A DNA stretch of 59,487 nucleotides, taken from assembly GCF_010093535.1 (NCBI RefSeq), contig NW_022985166.1, positions 2,062,949 through 2,122,435 of the forward strand. Reading direction: 5' to 3'. The stretch is from Lindgomyces ingoldianus. Lineage: Eukaryota; Ascomycota; Dothideomycetes; Pleosporales; Lindgomycetaceae. Both the position numbers and the translations under genes were made by a program. This document shows, piece by piece, positions 44,798 to 56,082 of the stretch; the stretch's first letter is position 1; every line of letters begins with the position of its first letter. The notes beneath the pieces were generated by a model. The model saw only the letters and a program-made list of their open reading frames with translations, searched no databases and was not told where the DNA came from.

Positions 44798-46662
44798 ACG
44801 TACTTCACATGATTGTGGCTCACACGGGATTGTGAGCCAGTCGTGCCAAGAGAACACCAAACCATCTCATTCAACATCAGAAATAGCCGCGTCACTACTC
44901 GAAAATATATACTGCGTGGAGGCATATGATTCAGATGCCTCTTCTTCAACTTGCGCACATGTTCGCGAGTTGTGCCCAGTCTTCCCGCAGTTCCACAGCG
45001 CCGTTGACGGGTGCCGCTGCCCTCACCATGACCACCATCCTCCACCTCCAACCGACGATTTTTCGTACCACTACTCTTCTTAGCTAGTAGTGCTTCTGCT
45101 TGACTAGAGTCTAGTACACCACCTGTCTAGAGACGCTTTCGTTTCCGTGATTTACGCTCTTTATAGGCAGCATTCTAAGCTCGAAGCTCGCGATTTTCTT
45201 AAAGAGCAAGCGCAAGTTAATGCGCTATCATCTCATAACCTTTAACCAAGCTTTTAAACGCATTAGATAGTTAAATTAGCGCTCTTAGATGCAGATTCGT
45301 GAACTTATTAAGAACTAGAGCTAACTAGTTCTTAATTTCAGTAATGTTTTGTGGTGTTTTCGACGTCCAGGCAGCTTCAGGGAGGGGTTGTTCTAGTAGG
45401 GTCTTTAGCCTAACATCATGCTTGTCTAGCACTGCCTCTGGATTAAATAGTATCAATCTAGCGCCTCTAAATCCTCTATTAATCTAGCTTAACGTAATTA
45501 ACGCGTTAAACGTATTAATAAACGTAGAGAGAAACTTAATTTTAGTAATATAGTTAATATAGGCATAGACTAGGTTAGTAATTTAAGAGAAGTATGCTGT
45601 CTTTAAAGGCGAAGAACAGCCTACATCTAGGGGCTGTAGAAGATAGAATAAGTGTGCTAGCATACATAGAGTAATAATCTTGTGTTCTAAATAGTATTGC
45701 TTAAATGCAGCCAAGTTAAGGCTCTTATGGCCGTCTAGAATAAGAAGCTAGTGTGTATTTTTAACGCGTCCCTTTGTAGACGTGTTAAAGTGTTATAACT
45801 ATGCAAGACTAAAGTTATTGTTCGTCTAGCTGTTCTTAGAGACTGCTATTTTCTATTAACGCAGTAGTTTTGCTTTCTAGTACTAGGAACTAAGGTGTGT
45901 CTTGCCCTAGAAGATAATAAATGGTAGGATAGATTCACCCGTCCTACTAACACCTATAATGACTAATACCTACTCCTAATTGCCTCCCTAGACCTGCTTT
46001 AGCTTGTGCCGTCGCTCAGATCCAGTAACAACTCTTAAGGAGCTTAAGATAACGCCTATTATAAAGCTAGTCTTATTAAAGTTCTATGTATCCTTGTCTA
46101 GTATGCTGTACTTTGCCTTAATATTTGCTACTAACTTAAACTAAGCTAAAATTGCGTTGTAGTCTTTGCAAAGGGCTCGTTAATAGTCGTACTTTTAATT
46201 AAAACGCACTTTTAATTTAGAGCAACGCTTAACAAAGGTTGCAGGCTAGTTATAGCTAACACTCTTCTCACCCCGTGCTGCGCGGAAAAGATTGGCCATA
46301 TCTCAAACACAGTAGTAGGTAGGGGGGTATCCACGTTTATTAAGCTTAAGAACCTTATTAACAATTGCCTGCTCTTCTCCTAAAGTAAGGTTTATTACTG
46401 TAGGTCTCTAATTGTGTCAAGATTGCTGTCTGTCGTATCTTTGTTGGAGGGTTAATCGATTAACGTGATAGGCGCGTGCAGCCTCTTGTATAGACTTAAA
46501 ATCGCCTTGCTTAAGAGCGCGGATAGCAAGGATGATATATGACTCCTTAGAAACAGTCTTCTAGCGTTGGTGTTAAGGCATTGTAGGTTGAGATGAAAGT
46601 TGGTGTTCTCTTGGCACGACTGGCTCACAATCCCGTGTGAGCCACAATCATGTGAAGTACGT
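44798..46662 (-). mobile_element. Fot/pogo-type element, RIPped
   Basis: TA flanks both sides (44796-44797 and 46663-46664). The inverted terminal repeats are about 63 bp, nearly identical, starting ACGTACTTCACATGATTG. The first 9 bases equal those of the fold-back element at 3044, so the two families share ends. Confidence 0.9.
44930..46580 (-). pseudogene. Fot/pogo transposase, RIPped
   Basis: The minus strand from about 46580 reads MPQRQRKTVS, then an HTH (FKSIQEAARAYHVNRLTL), ATFVKRCSKLKVRF, the first DDE motif with Asp-Glu lost (TYNFNKTSFIIGV), LLILDGHKS (second Asp) and LLQPLDVGCSSPLKTAY (third). A C-terminal zinc knuckle, CGKTGHNSRTC in one frame near 44960, is separated from its first Cys by a one-base loss. 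Many TAG codons replace Trp. It is not functional. Confidence 0.8.
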
Positions 46663-46689
46663 TATGTGATTATTCAAGCGGTCTTGATT

Positions 46690-47015
46690 GTGGATTAAAG
46701 GAAAGTATTGCTAGCATAGGGATAAAGGAGCTAAGCCACGGAAGATTGTGTCCCGAAAATAGGACCAGTCAGTCACCGACACCTCACATCCCTGCGGACT
46801 GATAGGGGCCCAAATTCGGGCCCTTTTCATGCTGCTCAGGGAGGAAATCAGGCACGATCACGCTGGCTCGTGCTGGCTCACGGCGAGCTCAGGCACAAAT
46901 CAGGCACAATCACGCTGGCTCGCGTTGGCTCATGGCGAGCTCACGCTTGCACAGCCACAACTCAGGCTGCTTACTCATTGCTCACGTTACACCCCTGCGT
47001 AACTCAAGATCAAAT
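46690..47015 (+). repeat. Dispersed repeat, copy 2 (copy 1 at 25095-25375)
   Basis: The same hairpin-bearing sequence as copy 1, with an additional internal duplication of the CACGCTGGCTCG ... GGCGAGCTCA segment. The Fot element 44798-46662 inserted just to its left. Confidence 0.85.
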
Positions 47016-47044
47016 CTGGAAAAAGCTTTATGTGAGAGTAGATT

Positions 47045-47535
47045 TTACTTAATTGTTTAACGCTATTAAAGACAACCTCCGCGAGTCCCCTGAGGACAGT
47101 TTAACGTATACAGATCCACTTAGTTAGTGGCTCCAGATTGGTCGTTCACGGTACCATACTGTTTTCAAGATGGCCCTTGATTTCCTCTCTATACCAGCTA
47201 CTATTTGCGACTGCGAGAGAGCTTTCTCTAGAGGTAGAAGAACTGTTACTTTTAAGAGGAATTGCCTTAGTGGAGCAATGATTAAAGCGCTACAGCTGTA
47301 AAAGAATTAGCTTTAGCGTACGCTAGTTGCTGGTGAGCTTAGTGAGTTAGTTAATTACATAAAATCCGCCCTATCTAGTTGTACTATGAACTAATTCTTA
47401 GCAATTGTATTGTAAGTACAGTGAATTAGTTTGTACTAACTACGACTCGTAGTCCCCTCTGCCCCTCTAGCAATCGTATAATCGTACTAACAAACCGAGT
47501 CGTAGGGCGGTTGAAAACTCCGAGTCGAATCGTAT
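47045..47535 (+). pseudogene. hAT C-terminal fragment
   Basis: The + strand reads LFNAIKDNLRESPEDSL, then ALDFLSIPATICDCERAFSR, RRTVTFKRNCLSGAMIKAL and several stops. It is the hAT dimerisation domain of the same family as the RIPped element at 12330-15457. Repeats of GACTCGTAG/GAGTCGTAG at 47440-47525 may be its subterminal end. The rest of the gene is absent. Confidence 0.75.
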
Positions 47536-47648
47536 TACTTCCGACTGGTTACGCTGGAGCCATGCGTGACTACTGCAAACAGAACAAGTGGTACCGTGGA
47601 AAGGAAATGCTTACATCTCGGCAGGATTGACTTACCGCATGGATCTGT

Positions 47649-47960
47649 ATGCTTAACAAAAGTGCAATAATGGCTAATTTACGTTGTAGGAGGCCGTCTA
47701 AATCGAAAATCCTTAGGAATCCATTTGTGCAAACGATAGCGCCCGTCAACATTGAATATATAGGCTGTGTTGACTCTCTGAAAGGAGGAGTTCGTATTTA
47801 TCATCTTGTACAATTGCTTCGAGAATGGGACTCTGAGGTGTTTGAAGTTGCGAAGCTCCCTGAGCTCTGTCGCACGTGTCTCACGCGATACCATACCCAT
47901 GTACTGCACTATTCACTCATTAGGACTAGTTCCTTTCTCGTACAGTATATAGTCTTATCT
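47649..47960 (+). CDS. Small hypothetical ORF, 3' end disrupted
   Basis: About 100 residues (MLNKSAIMANLRCRRPSKSK, then EYIGCVDSLKGGVRIYHLVQ and LLREWDSEVFEVAKLPELCR) before the frame runs into the TIR at 47955 and ends at 48047 with element-derived residues. The composition looks coding and non-RIPped. No family was recognised. It is likely a host exon cut by the TIR element. Confidence 0.35.
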
Positions 47961-48419
47961 CAGCAAGCTCAGACGGGATGGGGAGAGAGCCTCGACAGGG
48001 GCAAGCCCCTGCTAGTAGCCTTAGTGGCGCAAGCCCCATCTCTCTAGCTAATAAGGGTGTAAGAAAGGCTTTCTCTCCCTACCTATCTAAGGGACTTTTA
48101 TAATATTTTAGGTAATATTATAGTTCTAAACCTCCTCTACTATGCACTAGCTTAACTAAGAATTATTATAGCTCTACTACTTTTTATCTAAACTAGGTTA
48201 GATTTTAATAGGTAATAAAGACAGTCTCTAGCTATATTCTAACATTTTTATAACCTAATTCTAACAAGATTTAGCAGAGTATTACGCTATTAAGTCCTAT
48301 GCAAGACATTTTAATAACTCTATAACTACACCTTAATGTAACTTTTTAACTACATAATATATTATCTTTAGAATTTAAGACCTATTTAAGACAGGCTTTA
48401 TTAAAGAGCCTGCAAAATT

Positions 48420-48744
48420 TTAGAAGATCTAGGCTGCTAGTTGTTAAGCTAGATAGTAGGCTAGGGATATTATAATTGCTCTTATGTCTGCAGCTTAACT
48501 AGCTGTTGTCTAAGNNNNNNNNNNTTAGAAGATCTAGGCTGCTAGTTGTTAAGCTAGATAGTAGGCTAGGGATATTATAATTGCTCTTATGTCTGCAGCT
48601 TAACTAGCTGTTGTCTAAGAACTCTAAGGATCTAGAAGCTGTCTTAGACTAGCTCTATTAGGGAGCCTGCAAAATGTTAGAAGATCTAGGCTGCTAGTTG
48701 TTAAGCTAGATAGTAGGCTAGGGACATTGTGATTGCTCTTATGT
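48420..48744. repeat. Repeated 95-bp segment around the gap
   Basis: 48420-48514 and 48525-48619 are identical over 95 bp on the two sides of the N run. A third, diverged and partial copy begins at 48677 (152 bp after the second) and is cut by the copia LTR at 48745. Confidence 0.9.
48515..48524. other. Assembly gap (10 N)
   Basis: Ten N bases. The identical 95-bp flanks suggest that two contig ends overlap and that the true gap may be negative. Confidence 0.99.
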
Positions 48745-50090
48745 TGTCAGATTGAAGCACTGTTTCTAGGCTTCCTGAGATGAATGATGGGTTTGGATAT
48801 GATGTATGGGATGATTAATTGATTGTATTAATTGTGTTAATTTATTAATCCTTTTTCTGCTCTACTTGTGTTGCTCGGCTTTTTGTTTTGCTGATCTGAG
48901 TCCCTCGCGCACTTGCTCTATGCGCGACCAGCTTGCAACATGCTGCAATTTGCTGCAACATGCTGTAAAATGCTGCAACATGCTGCAAAATGCTGCAAAA
49001 TGCTGCAATTTGCTGCAACATACTGTTCAAGCTTATTGCTCATACTATGTAGCAGCTTTTGTTAAGCGTTCCTCCTGTCTTGACAGTAGGTGCGCATATC
49101 TGACACACCCCCTCAGCTTAGACATGCTTTAAGCTGGTTCCTAATTGCGCAACCTTAGTATGCTTCTAGGGCTTCTATTCTTGCTTTAATCTCTTCTATA
49201 TCTGCTTTCTAACTAACTATCCTCTCCCTGACGTCAACTAGCTGAATTTGCTAAAGAAAGCTTAGCTATTTGCTAGCTAGAAGCGCTTTAGTGAGTCTGT
49301 CTGTAAGCATCTTACTAAAGGGGACATAGACAACCTTAATTGTTTGTTAAGAAACTTCCTGTTAGAGCTAGTAGTTATAGATGTTAACATGTTAGAGCTT
49401 AGTTTAAAGTTAAGATATCTCTTTGTTTACTAGTTAGATTGTCTGCTTGTTGTTGCACTAAATTATAATAGTTAAATTAGGCAGCTTAACTTATAGTTTA
49501 TTAAAAAGCATTCTTATAAACATAGCTTTCTTAGCAACTTAGAACAGTGTAAGTAATTCTGCTTCTATTATTAACATTATAACTCTATCTTATTTATTTA
49601 CTTACTATATAATTTATCTGCTAAATAGTTAAATAATATAGCCTTAAAAGCTTTTTTTATCTAGTGTATTATCTATAAATAATGTATTGCTTGCTACTAT
49701 AAGGTAGTCTTCTCCTTTTAATTAAAGTGCGTACGTCTGTATCACATGTAGGTACAGGATAACTTAATTAGCTGCATCCTAATAGTTAGATGCGGGATTT
49801 GTGAGAAACTGTGTAAGGCGTGATGTAGTAAAGGCAATGTCTAGTCTTATAGTAACTGCTGCAAAGAGCAGAGATCTAATCTTCTACTAATATTAATTTA
49901 CCTCTAATAGAGTTATAAAACTAGATTATAGGATAAGTTTAATCCTACTTATAGGTGTAGCATGCTGTAGGTCCTTTCTGTTAGCTAGCCTAGCTATCTT
50001 ATTAATATATAAGGCCTATAATAGCTAAATTATTTGTTACTATTAATCTTTAATAATCTTAACTCCTAAGAACTATTATAGGTCTTTGCC
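48745..50090 (-). mobile_element. Copia copy A: 3' LTR plus 1 kb of pol
   Basis: LTR 48745-49105 (361 bp; ends TGTCAGAT / ATCTGACA), followed on + by sequence collinear with 51298-52283 of the full element, with many C-to-T and G-to-A changes. On the minus strand this is the end of pol and the 3' LTR. It stops abruptly at 50090, where element D begins. Confidence 0.9.
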
Positions 50091-50370
50091 TGTCCGTACG
50101 CAGCAGCAGCGTCGCGGCCTGGATACGAACGATCGCGCACGAGCAGGATCACGTATCTATGTCACATGATGCTCGTGCGCGAACCTCTGTGCGCGAACAT
50201 CTAGATATCCCCCTTTTCCTTTGTACAGAGGAAAGACAAGAGCAATAGAACTAGAAACATGTTGCCCTCACCTTACCTACCTTGTACGCTGTGCATACTG
50301 TACACCACTCTTACTCTTGCTACTTAAGTGCTTATACTATAAGCAGCTAGCTGTTAGAGCCTATTTAACA
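50091..50370 (+). mobile_element. Copia LTR, 280 bp (5' LTR of element D)
   Basis: Starts TGTCCGTACG, ends TTTAACA. It is collinear with 1184-1463 at the same length but keeps many CpG sites. It is inserted into copia copy A after TTTGCC. Confidence 0.8.
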
Positions 50371-50426
50371 CTAATTAGTGGTTAATTTAATTAACTGCAA
50401 ATTAGCAAAAGTGACAATAGAGTACC

Positions 50427-50746
50427 TACGCCCTGTAAGGTACTTTGTTTTGTTACCTATCCCTTAGGAAGAGTGACAGCAGAGTACCCACGCCTTGCAA
50501 GGTACTTTGTTTAGTTACCTATCCCTTAGGATAGCAGATTAATCCTTTGCATTGTACAGCAAGCTCTGCTACTGTACAAAGCAAAGAGGAGATAGTGCGA
50601 GACGCACACTAAAGCCATTAAAGCTGCACGACCTAGCAGCTAGACAACAGCAGTACCCGCGCGATCCACTGCACAAGCAATTAACCCTACGCCCTGTAAG
50701 GCACTTTGTTTTATTACCTATCTCTTAGGAAGAGTAACAACAAAGC
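50427..50746. repeat. Leader tandem repeats of element D
   Basis: Units containing CTACGCC, TGTAAGGTACTTTGTTT and TTACCTATCCCTTAGGA recur at 50427, 50489 and 50687, and again at 56598 after the inserted copia. The larger unit is about 260 bp, so D had a tandem duplication before the younger copia inserted in it. Confidence 0.75.
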
Positions 50747-51297
50747 TGTCAGATTGAAGCACTGTTTCTAGGCTTCCTGAGATGAATGATGGGTTTGGAT
50801 GTGATGTATGGATGATTGATTGATTGTGTTTTTGGGATGATCCTTTTTCTGCTCTACTTGTGTTGCTCGGCTTTTTGTTTTGCCGATCCGAGTCCCTCGC
50901 GCACTTGCCCCATGCGCGACCAGCTTGCAAAATGCTGCAATTTGCTGCAATTTGCTGCAAACTGCTGCAACATGCTGCAAAATGCTGCAATTTGCTGCAA
51001 AATGCTGTAATTTGCTGCAAAATGCTGTAATTTGCTGCAAAATGCTGTAATTTGCTGCAAAATGCTGTAATTTGCTGCAACATGCTGCAAAATGCTGCAA
51101 TTTGCTGCAAAATGCTGCAATGTGCTGCAAAATGCTGCAATTTGCTGCAACATACTGCAAAATGCTGCAATTTGCTGCAACATACTGCAAAATGCTGCAA
51201 TTTGCAGCAACATACTGTTCGAGCCTATTGCTCGTACTATGTGGCAGCTTTCGTCAAGCATTCCTCCTGTCTTGACAGTAGGTGCGCATATCTGACA
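50747..51297 (-). mobile_element. 3' LTR of the complete copia element
   Basis: 551 bp, with inverted ends TGTCAGAT / ATCTGACA and an internal array of 10-bp repeats. It is barely RIPped. Confidence 0.95.
50925..51217. repeat. 10-bp tandem array in the LTR (about 29 units)
   Basis: Units TGCTGCAATT, TGCTGCAAAA and TGCTGCAACA, with TGCTGTAATT variants. The other LTRs carry about 25 (56260-56513) and about 9 (48931-49025) units. Cys/Leu/Gln-rich ORFs in five frames are by-products. Confidence 0.95.
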
Positions 51298-51306
51298 CAC
51301 CCCCTC
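51298..51306 (-). other. Polypurine tract of the copia element
   Basis: On the minus strand AGCTGAGGGGGTG stands directly before the 3' LTR, the site of plus-strand priming. Confidence 0.85.
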
Positions 51307-51309
51307 AGC

Positions 51310-54300
51310 TTGGACATGCTTCAAGCTGGTCCCAAATTGCGCAACCTTAGTATGCTTCCAGGGCTTCCATTCTTGCTTCAATCTCTTCCATATCCGCTTC
51401 CTGACTGACTATCCTCTCCCTGACGTCAACTAGCCGAATTTGCTGAAGAAAGCTTGGCCATTTGCTGGCTGGAAGCGCTTTGGTGAGTCCGTCCGCAAGC
51501 ATCTCGCTGGAGGGGACATAGACAACCTTGATCGTTTGTCGAGAGACTTCCTGTCGGAGCCAGTGGTTATGGATGTTGACATGTCGGAGCTTGGTTTGAA
51601 GTCGAGATATCTCTTTGTTTACCAGTCGGATTGTCTGCTTGTTGTTGCACTAGATTGTAATAGTTAACTTAGGCAGCTTAACCTGTAGTTTGTTAAGAAG
51701 CATTCTTATAAACATAGCTTCCTTAGCAACTTAGGACAGTGCAAGTAATTCTGCTTCTGTTATTAACATTGTGACTATATCTTGTTTGTTTACTTACTAT
51801 GCAATTTATCTGCTAAATAGTTAAATAACATAGCCCTAAGAGCTCTTCCTATCTAGTGTATTGTCTATAAATGACGCATTGCTTGCTACTATAAGGTAGT
51901 CTTCTCCTCCTAATTAGAGGGCGTACGTCCGTGTCGCATGTAGGTACAGGATGACTCGATCAGCTGCATCCTGATGGTCAGATGCGGGATTTGTGAGAAA
52001 CTGTGCAAGGCGTGATGTGGCAAAGGCAATGTCTAGTCTTATAGTAACTGCTGCGAAGAGCAGAGATCTAATCTTCTGCTAATATTAATTTACTTCTAAT
52101 AAGGTTGCAAAACTAGATTGCAGCATAAGTTTAATCCTACTTATAGGTGTAGCGTGCTGCAGGTCCTTTCTGTTAGCTAGCCTAGCTATCTTGTTAATAT
52201 ATAAGGCCTGTAACAGCTAAATTATTTGTTGCTATTAATCTTTAATAATCTTAACTCCTAGAAACTATTATAGGTCCTTGCCTCCTGTTAGGGTATACTT
52301 CTCTTGTAACTAGTCTACTACACGCTGTGCATCTGCTTTAGAGCCTTTTCTGTACACAATAATAAGGTTGTCTACGTAAAAGAAAATAAATATTCTAGCT
52401 TTAGTTATATAGTAGGGTTTATGTAGGACAGCTAAGAACCTAAGGCTTTTAAAGGTTATTATAAAATAGTGTTGCTAGAGTAGAGAAGAAATTTACAGGC
52501 TGTATAGTGCTTTTTAAAGCTTTAGTATTGTACCTAGTTTCTAATAGCCTCTTAGCATCTGCATGTAGATATCGCAGTTAATTACTGCATGTATAAATGT
52601 GTTAGTTATATTATATTATTTAAGCTCTAAATTAAAGCGTGCAGATATTACTATTAGCATTTAAAATAAGCGTCTTGCTAGGGTGGCAGTGTAGGTATCT
52701 TGTGTAGTAATGTTTCTTTATTAGTTGCTGTAGACTACTAGTTACACTTTACATCTTTGCAATCTATAGTGCTTATTAAGCTTATAGGTGTACACCTACA
52801 TACAATCTAGGATCTGCAGTCTAGCTGCCTTAATTAGCTTTATCTAGACCTCTATCTAAGATTTTATTATCTACTAACTGTCTAGGTGCGTTCTTTCTGC
52901 TGCCTTAAACATCTTATGTAGAGGGTGCTCTTTTAGTTGCTTTTAAGTTAATAGTAAAGGTAGTAGCTAGCTTCTATAAAGTGTTTTCTTTTTAAATAGC
53001 ATTTTTATTAATGCTGCTTTATCTAGTGTCTTACTGCTATACTTTCTTACACTTCTAAATTTTATGCTAGCTATAAAGGCTGTAGCCTATAGTACAGTCT
53101 TTAACAACCCTATTTAGCTTAGCTTTAGTGCTACTCTAGCTATTAACTACATAAGCAATGCTGCAAGTAGCAGAGTATTTAGAGAAGACAAATAGTTATC
53201 TCTAATCTTTCTTCTTTAATAGTAGCCTAGTAGGTCTACTTTATTAAGATTTAATGTATTATCTGTAGTGTTGTCTTTATAAAATAACTTTATCTCTAGC
53301 TAATAACTAAGTGTTAGAAGCTTAATTATTCTAATGTATGTAGTAATTTTCTTTACAATGTTGTGTATAAAGTTATCTATTAGGTCTTTAGGCTTACTGC
53401 TAAAAATTAAGTGTTTATTAAAAATAATATTATGTGTACAGATTACTTTTACTAGCAGTAGTATCTATACGCAGTAGATGTTTAATAATTAGTACCTAAC
53501 TAGATATCTAATCTACGCCTTTAGGTCTAGCCTTTATAGCTTAGATTTATTCTAATGTGTGTTATTAGTTATTACAAATGCTTTATAGCTATAGGCTTTT
53601 AGATGTGTAAAGCTTAGCTTTTAAATTAATATAATAACTCTATTATTTAAAGCTACTTGTGTAAAAAAAATCTTGTATAGTGTCTTCTAGTTGTTAGCAT
53701 AGTTTAGCGTCTAATAGTATAGGTATACGCCTGCTCTAGTAATATATAGCTATACATTTTATAGTAGGTTAGCATCTAGTTGCATAGCCTGTAACTTTTC
53801 TTTATTTACACTCTCTAAGCGTTTAGCTCCTTTGTTCTAGGCTTGTGTATCTAGTGCTAAAGGCTTAACAGTTATTTTATGTAATGCTAGCTAGCGTTCT
53901 ACCTCTAGTTTTACTGTTATAATCTTATTATTAGCTTTAATAACTTTTACAGTAATATTATAATAGTTCTTTAAAAAAAGAATAAAGATTATAAGAGCTT
54001 TAATAATTAATTTAGTAGGCTTATTATCTTTAAAGTAGAGGTCCTACTAAAGGCTAAAATACTTGTTAGTAATTAGCATTTAACTCTGCTCTTTTATAAT
54101 GCTCTGTGCTTTATATGTATAGAAATTAATTAATAGTCTCTTACTAAGTCTACTATTACTAATTTATAGTGCGCAGCTAATTTATTATTATATCTTAGCT
54201 TTACTACATAAGTTATATTAAACTGTTGTAATTCCTTTAATTTGCACTCTCTTAGCTTACTATATAAAGTGTTTAAGTGCAGCTAGTCTAGGGTGTCTAA

Positions 54301-55700
54301 GACGCTTATGCTATAGCTCTACTAATGCCTTTTATAGACTACATTTAGTTCTTATGTTAATTATATGTGTATAATATAAGCCCTTCTATAGTAGATAGTA
54401 CTCTAACACTTATTAGCTATAGATCTCTATAAAATCTCTAATTATTATCCTGTCTAGGGCCTTTAAAGCAGTTAGCTCTGCTTATGTGTCCTACTAGATT
54501 CCTTTCTGTCACAGTAGGCAGAACAAGACTAGGTTGCACAGCAGGTCTAGGCACAGTGCAGCGTTATGTAGTATAAGACTATATGCTTAACTGTGTGTTC
54601 TATGCTTACTTTTTAAGCTTAGTGTAATTAATTTATAGCTTTAAATCTATACACAAGAGTTTCTAGACTAGATAAAGTCTTTTAGTGTTAGTAAACAATA
54701 GTTATAGATCTAATTAAGATTGTTTGTAATATAGCATGTTAAGCCTAAGTTAAAGATAAATAATTCTCTTAGTAGATATCTGTTCTAGTTTAAATTAACT
54801 ATAGCTAGCAATGCAGTTGCCTTAACTCTTAATACTTTCTAGCCTTTAAGTTAGTCTTCTTGTATCTCTAGCGTAGGTGTATGTAAACTTTTTAGGATTA
54901 GTATTTTTAAATTATGTCTGCGCTGCTCTTTAAGTAGGCCTTAAAGTTTTAAGTTGTGCTTGCGCTTTAATGCTATAAGCTTTTTAACTCTCTTATTTAG
55001 CATCTACTAGTCTAGTGCTCTGTCTAGATAGACATAGAAGCAGTTCTTTAGTGCATAGATGTGTCCGCATGCAGGACATTTAGTGCCTCCTGTTTTAGCA
55101 GGTTTCTAGCTTAAAGATAACTTCTTATTATCTTTTTAATAATGTTAATGTTAAGGTCTACTCTATTTTCTTAACATTGCAACTTCTGCACTACAGGCGT
55201 CTCTGTTTATGCCCTAGGTGGTTTTCCTACTTTTAGTAAAGTATAACAAGTTATCTGTTATAAAGGCAGCTTTATGCTTTTCTATATGTATTAGATAATT
55301 TAACATTATATGTTCTTAGAAGCGCTTTATTATTTTTTTCTAATTTATGTCTAGTGCAAACTGTCTGCTTTCCTAAAAGGTTATAGACTAATAAGGGGCA
55401 ACTTTATTTACAGTAGTTAGAAAGTCCTTTGCAATAGCATTAAACTGCGTTGTTTCTAGAACATTTTGTGTCTCCGCTTCTGTGGCTGCGTAATCATACT
55501 CTGCTAGCCACAGGTCCTATATGCTCGCGTTTCTTAGCAGCTTTAGGGATGTATTATATTAGTCGCGCGCGCGTTCTTGTTTAAATTAGTTGTTAACACC
55601 TACTGTAGCTTTAAGGTTTATAATCCACTGTCTAAGTAGTTAATCTAGGGAGCAGCATGTACGCTGCAGATGCGGGCTGACTGTTAACTAGATAAAGAGA
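51310..55700 (-). pseudogene. copia pol, RIPped (RT and RNase H motifs)
   Basis: At the 3' end (51310-51650) the minus strand is clean and reads NKQTIRLVNKEISRLQTK, LRHVNIHNHWLRQEV and SEMLADGLTKALP, the classic copia RNase H ending, then a stop near 51350. Just upstream a TAG interrupts the frame. Near 52385-52300 it reads IFFYVDNLIIVYRKGSKADA, the RT active-site box with the second Asp changed to Asn (GAC to AAC), followed by LQEKYTLTGG. Between 52400 and 55700 AT-rich decay hides integrase and the rest of RT. Confidence 0.85.
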
Positions 55701-55708
55701 ATAATCTG

Positions 55709-56050
55709 TTAGAGGCTTAATTGCTCTCTTTCATAATCATGTCTGTTACTCTTGTACTTGTCAGCCTCAATCTTGTAGTATTCAATGGCTTCTTTAAAGG
55801 CTCTGACACCGCTCGTCGATAGCTCGTTCATGTGCGTAGGCGTTTCGACGTTGGAGGCTGGTGAAAACTCAGCTATTAGCGGCATCTCTGGAGCTCTTGG
55901 TTTGGAGATCATTTGGATGGTCAACTTAGGATCCACTTGCGGCCAGATGCCGTGCGCTACACATCTCGATTGCAGCTGCATCATCCAGGCTCTGTAGTCG
56001 GTGTGGTCTCGAAGGACGACTGTCGCGTCTCGAGGAGGCTGGGTGGCCAT
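55709..56050 (-). pseudogene. copia gag, N-terminal 113 residues
   Basis: MATQPPRDATVVLRDHTDYR, then AWMMQLQSRCVAHGIWPQVD, and later GVRAFKEAIEYYKIEADKYK. The DYRAWMMQL and GIWPQVD words are typical of fungal copia gag (UBN2-like) starts. The ATG at 56050 follows the primer-binding site by 20 bp. The frame ends at a stop at 55709, where RIP decay begins. Confidence 0.85.
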
Positions 56051-56069
56051 TTTGTATCGATGGAGGCAC

Positions 56070-56082
56070 TGAGACTCTTAAT
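56070..56082 (-). other. Primer-binding site, tRNA-Lys(CUU) half type
   Basis: Directly after the 5' LTR the coding strand is ATTAAGAGTCTCA. Its complement TGAGACTCTTAAT equals the anticodon arm of tRNA-Lys(CUU) up to about position 39, not a tRNA 3' end. Copia-type priming by a 5' tRNA half is known for tRNA-iMet. Confidence 0.75.

Larger units (their letters stand above)
47955..48744 (+). mobile_element. Second TTATCTCAG-TIR element, left part
   Basis: It begins TTATCTCAGCAAGCTCAG, as the element at 36514 does. It is followed by RIPped AT-rich sequence, a scaffold gap and a repeated segment, and then copia copy A. No right end was found. Confidence 0.6.

Noticed and set aside
47955..48744. 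Full second copy of the 36514-37692 element
   Set aside because: Only the left TIR is clear; no right TIR is present before copia copy A, and the assembly gap lies inside.
50925..51217. CRISPR-like array of short repeats
   Set aside because: The unit is a 10-bp tandem repeat without spacers, inside an LTR of a eukaryotic element.
50718..51408. Overlapping long ORFs (Cys/Leu/Gln/Asn-rich) in the LTR, also at 56104-56647 and 48845-49132
   Set aside because: They are readings of the 10-bp TGCTGCAANN array, which lacks stops in most frames; the repeats belong to the LTRs.
56065..56082. tRNA-Lys gene
   Set aside because: Only the anticodon-arm match is present, directly beside the LTR; it is the primer-binding site, not a tRNA gene.
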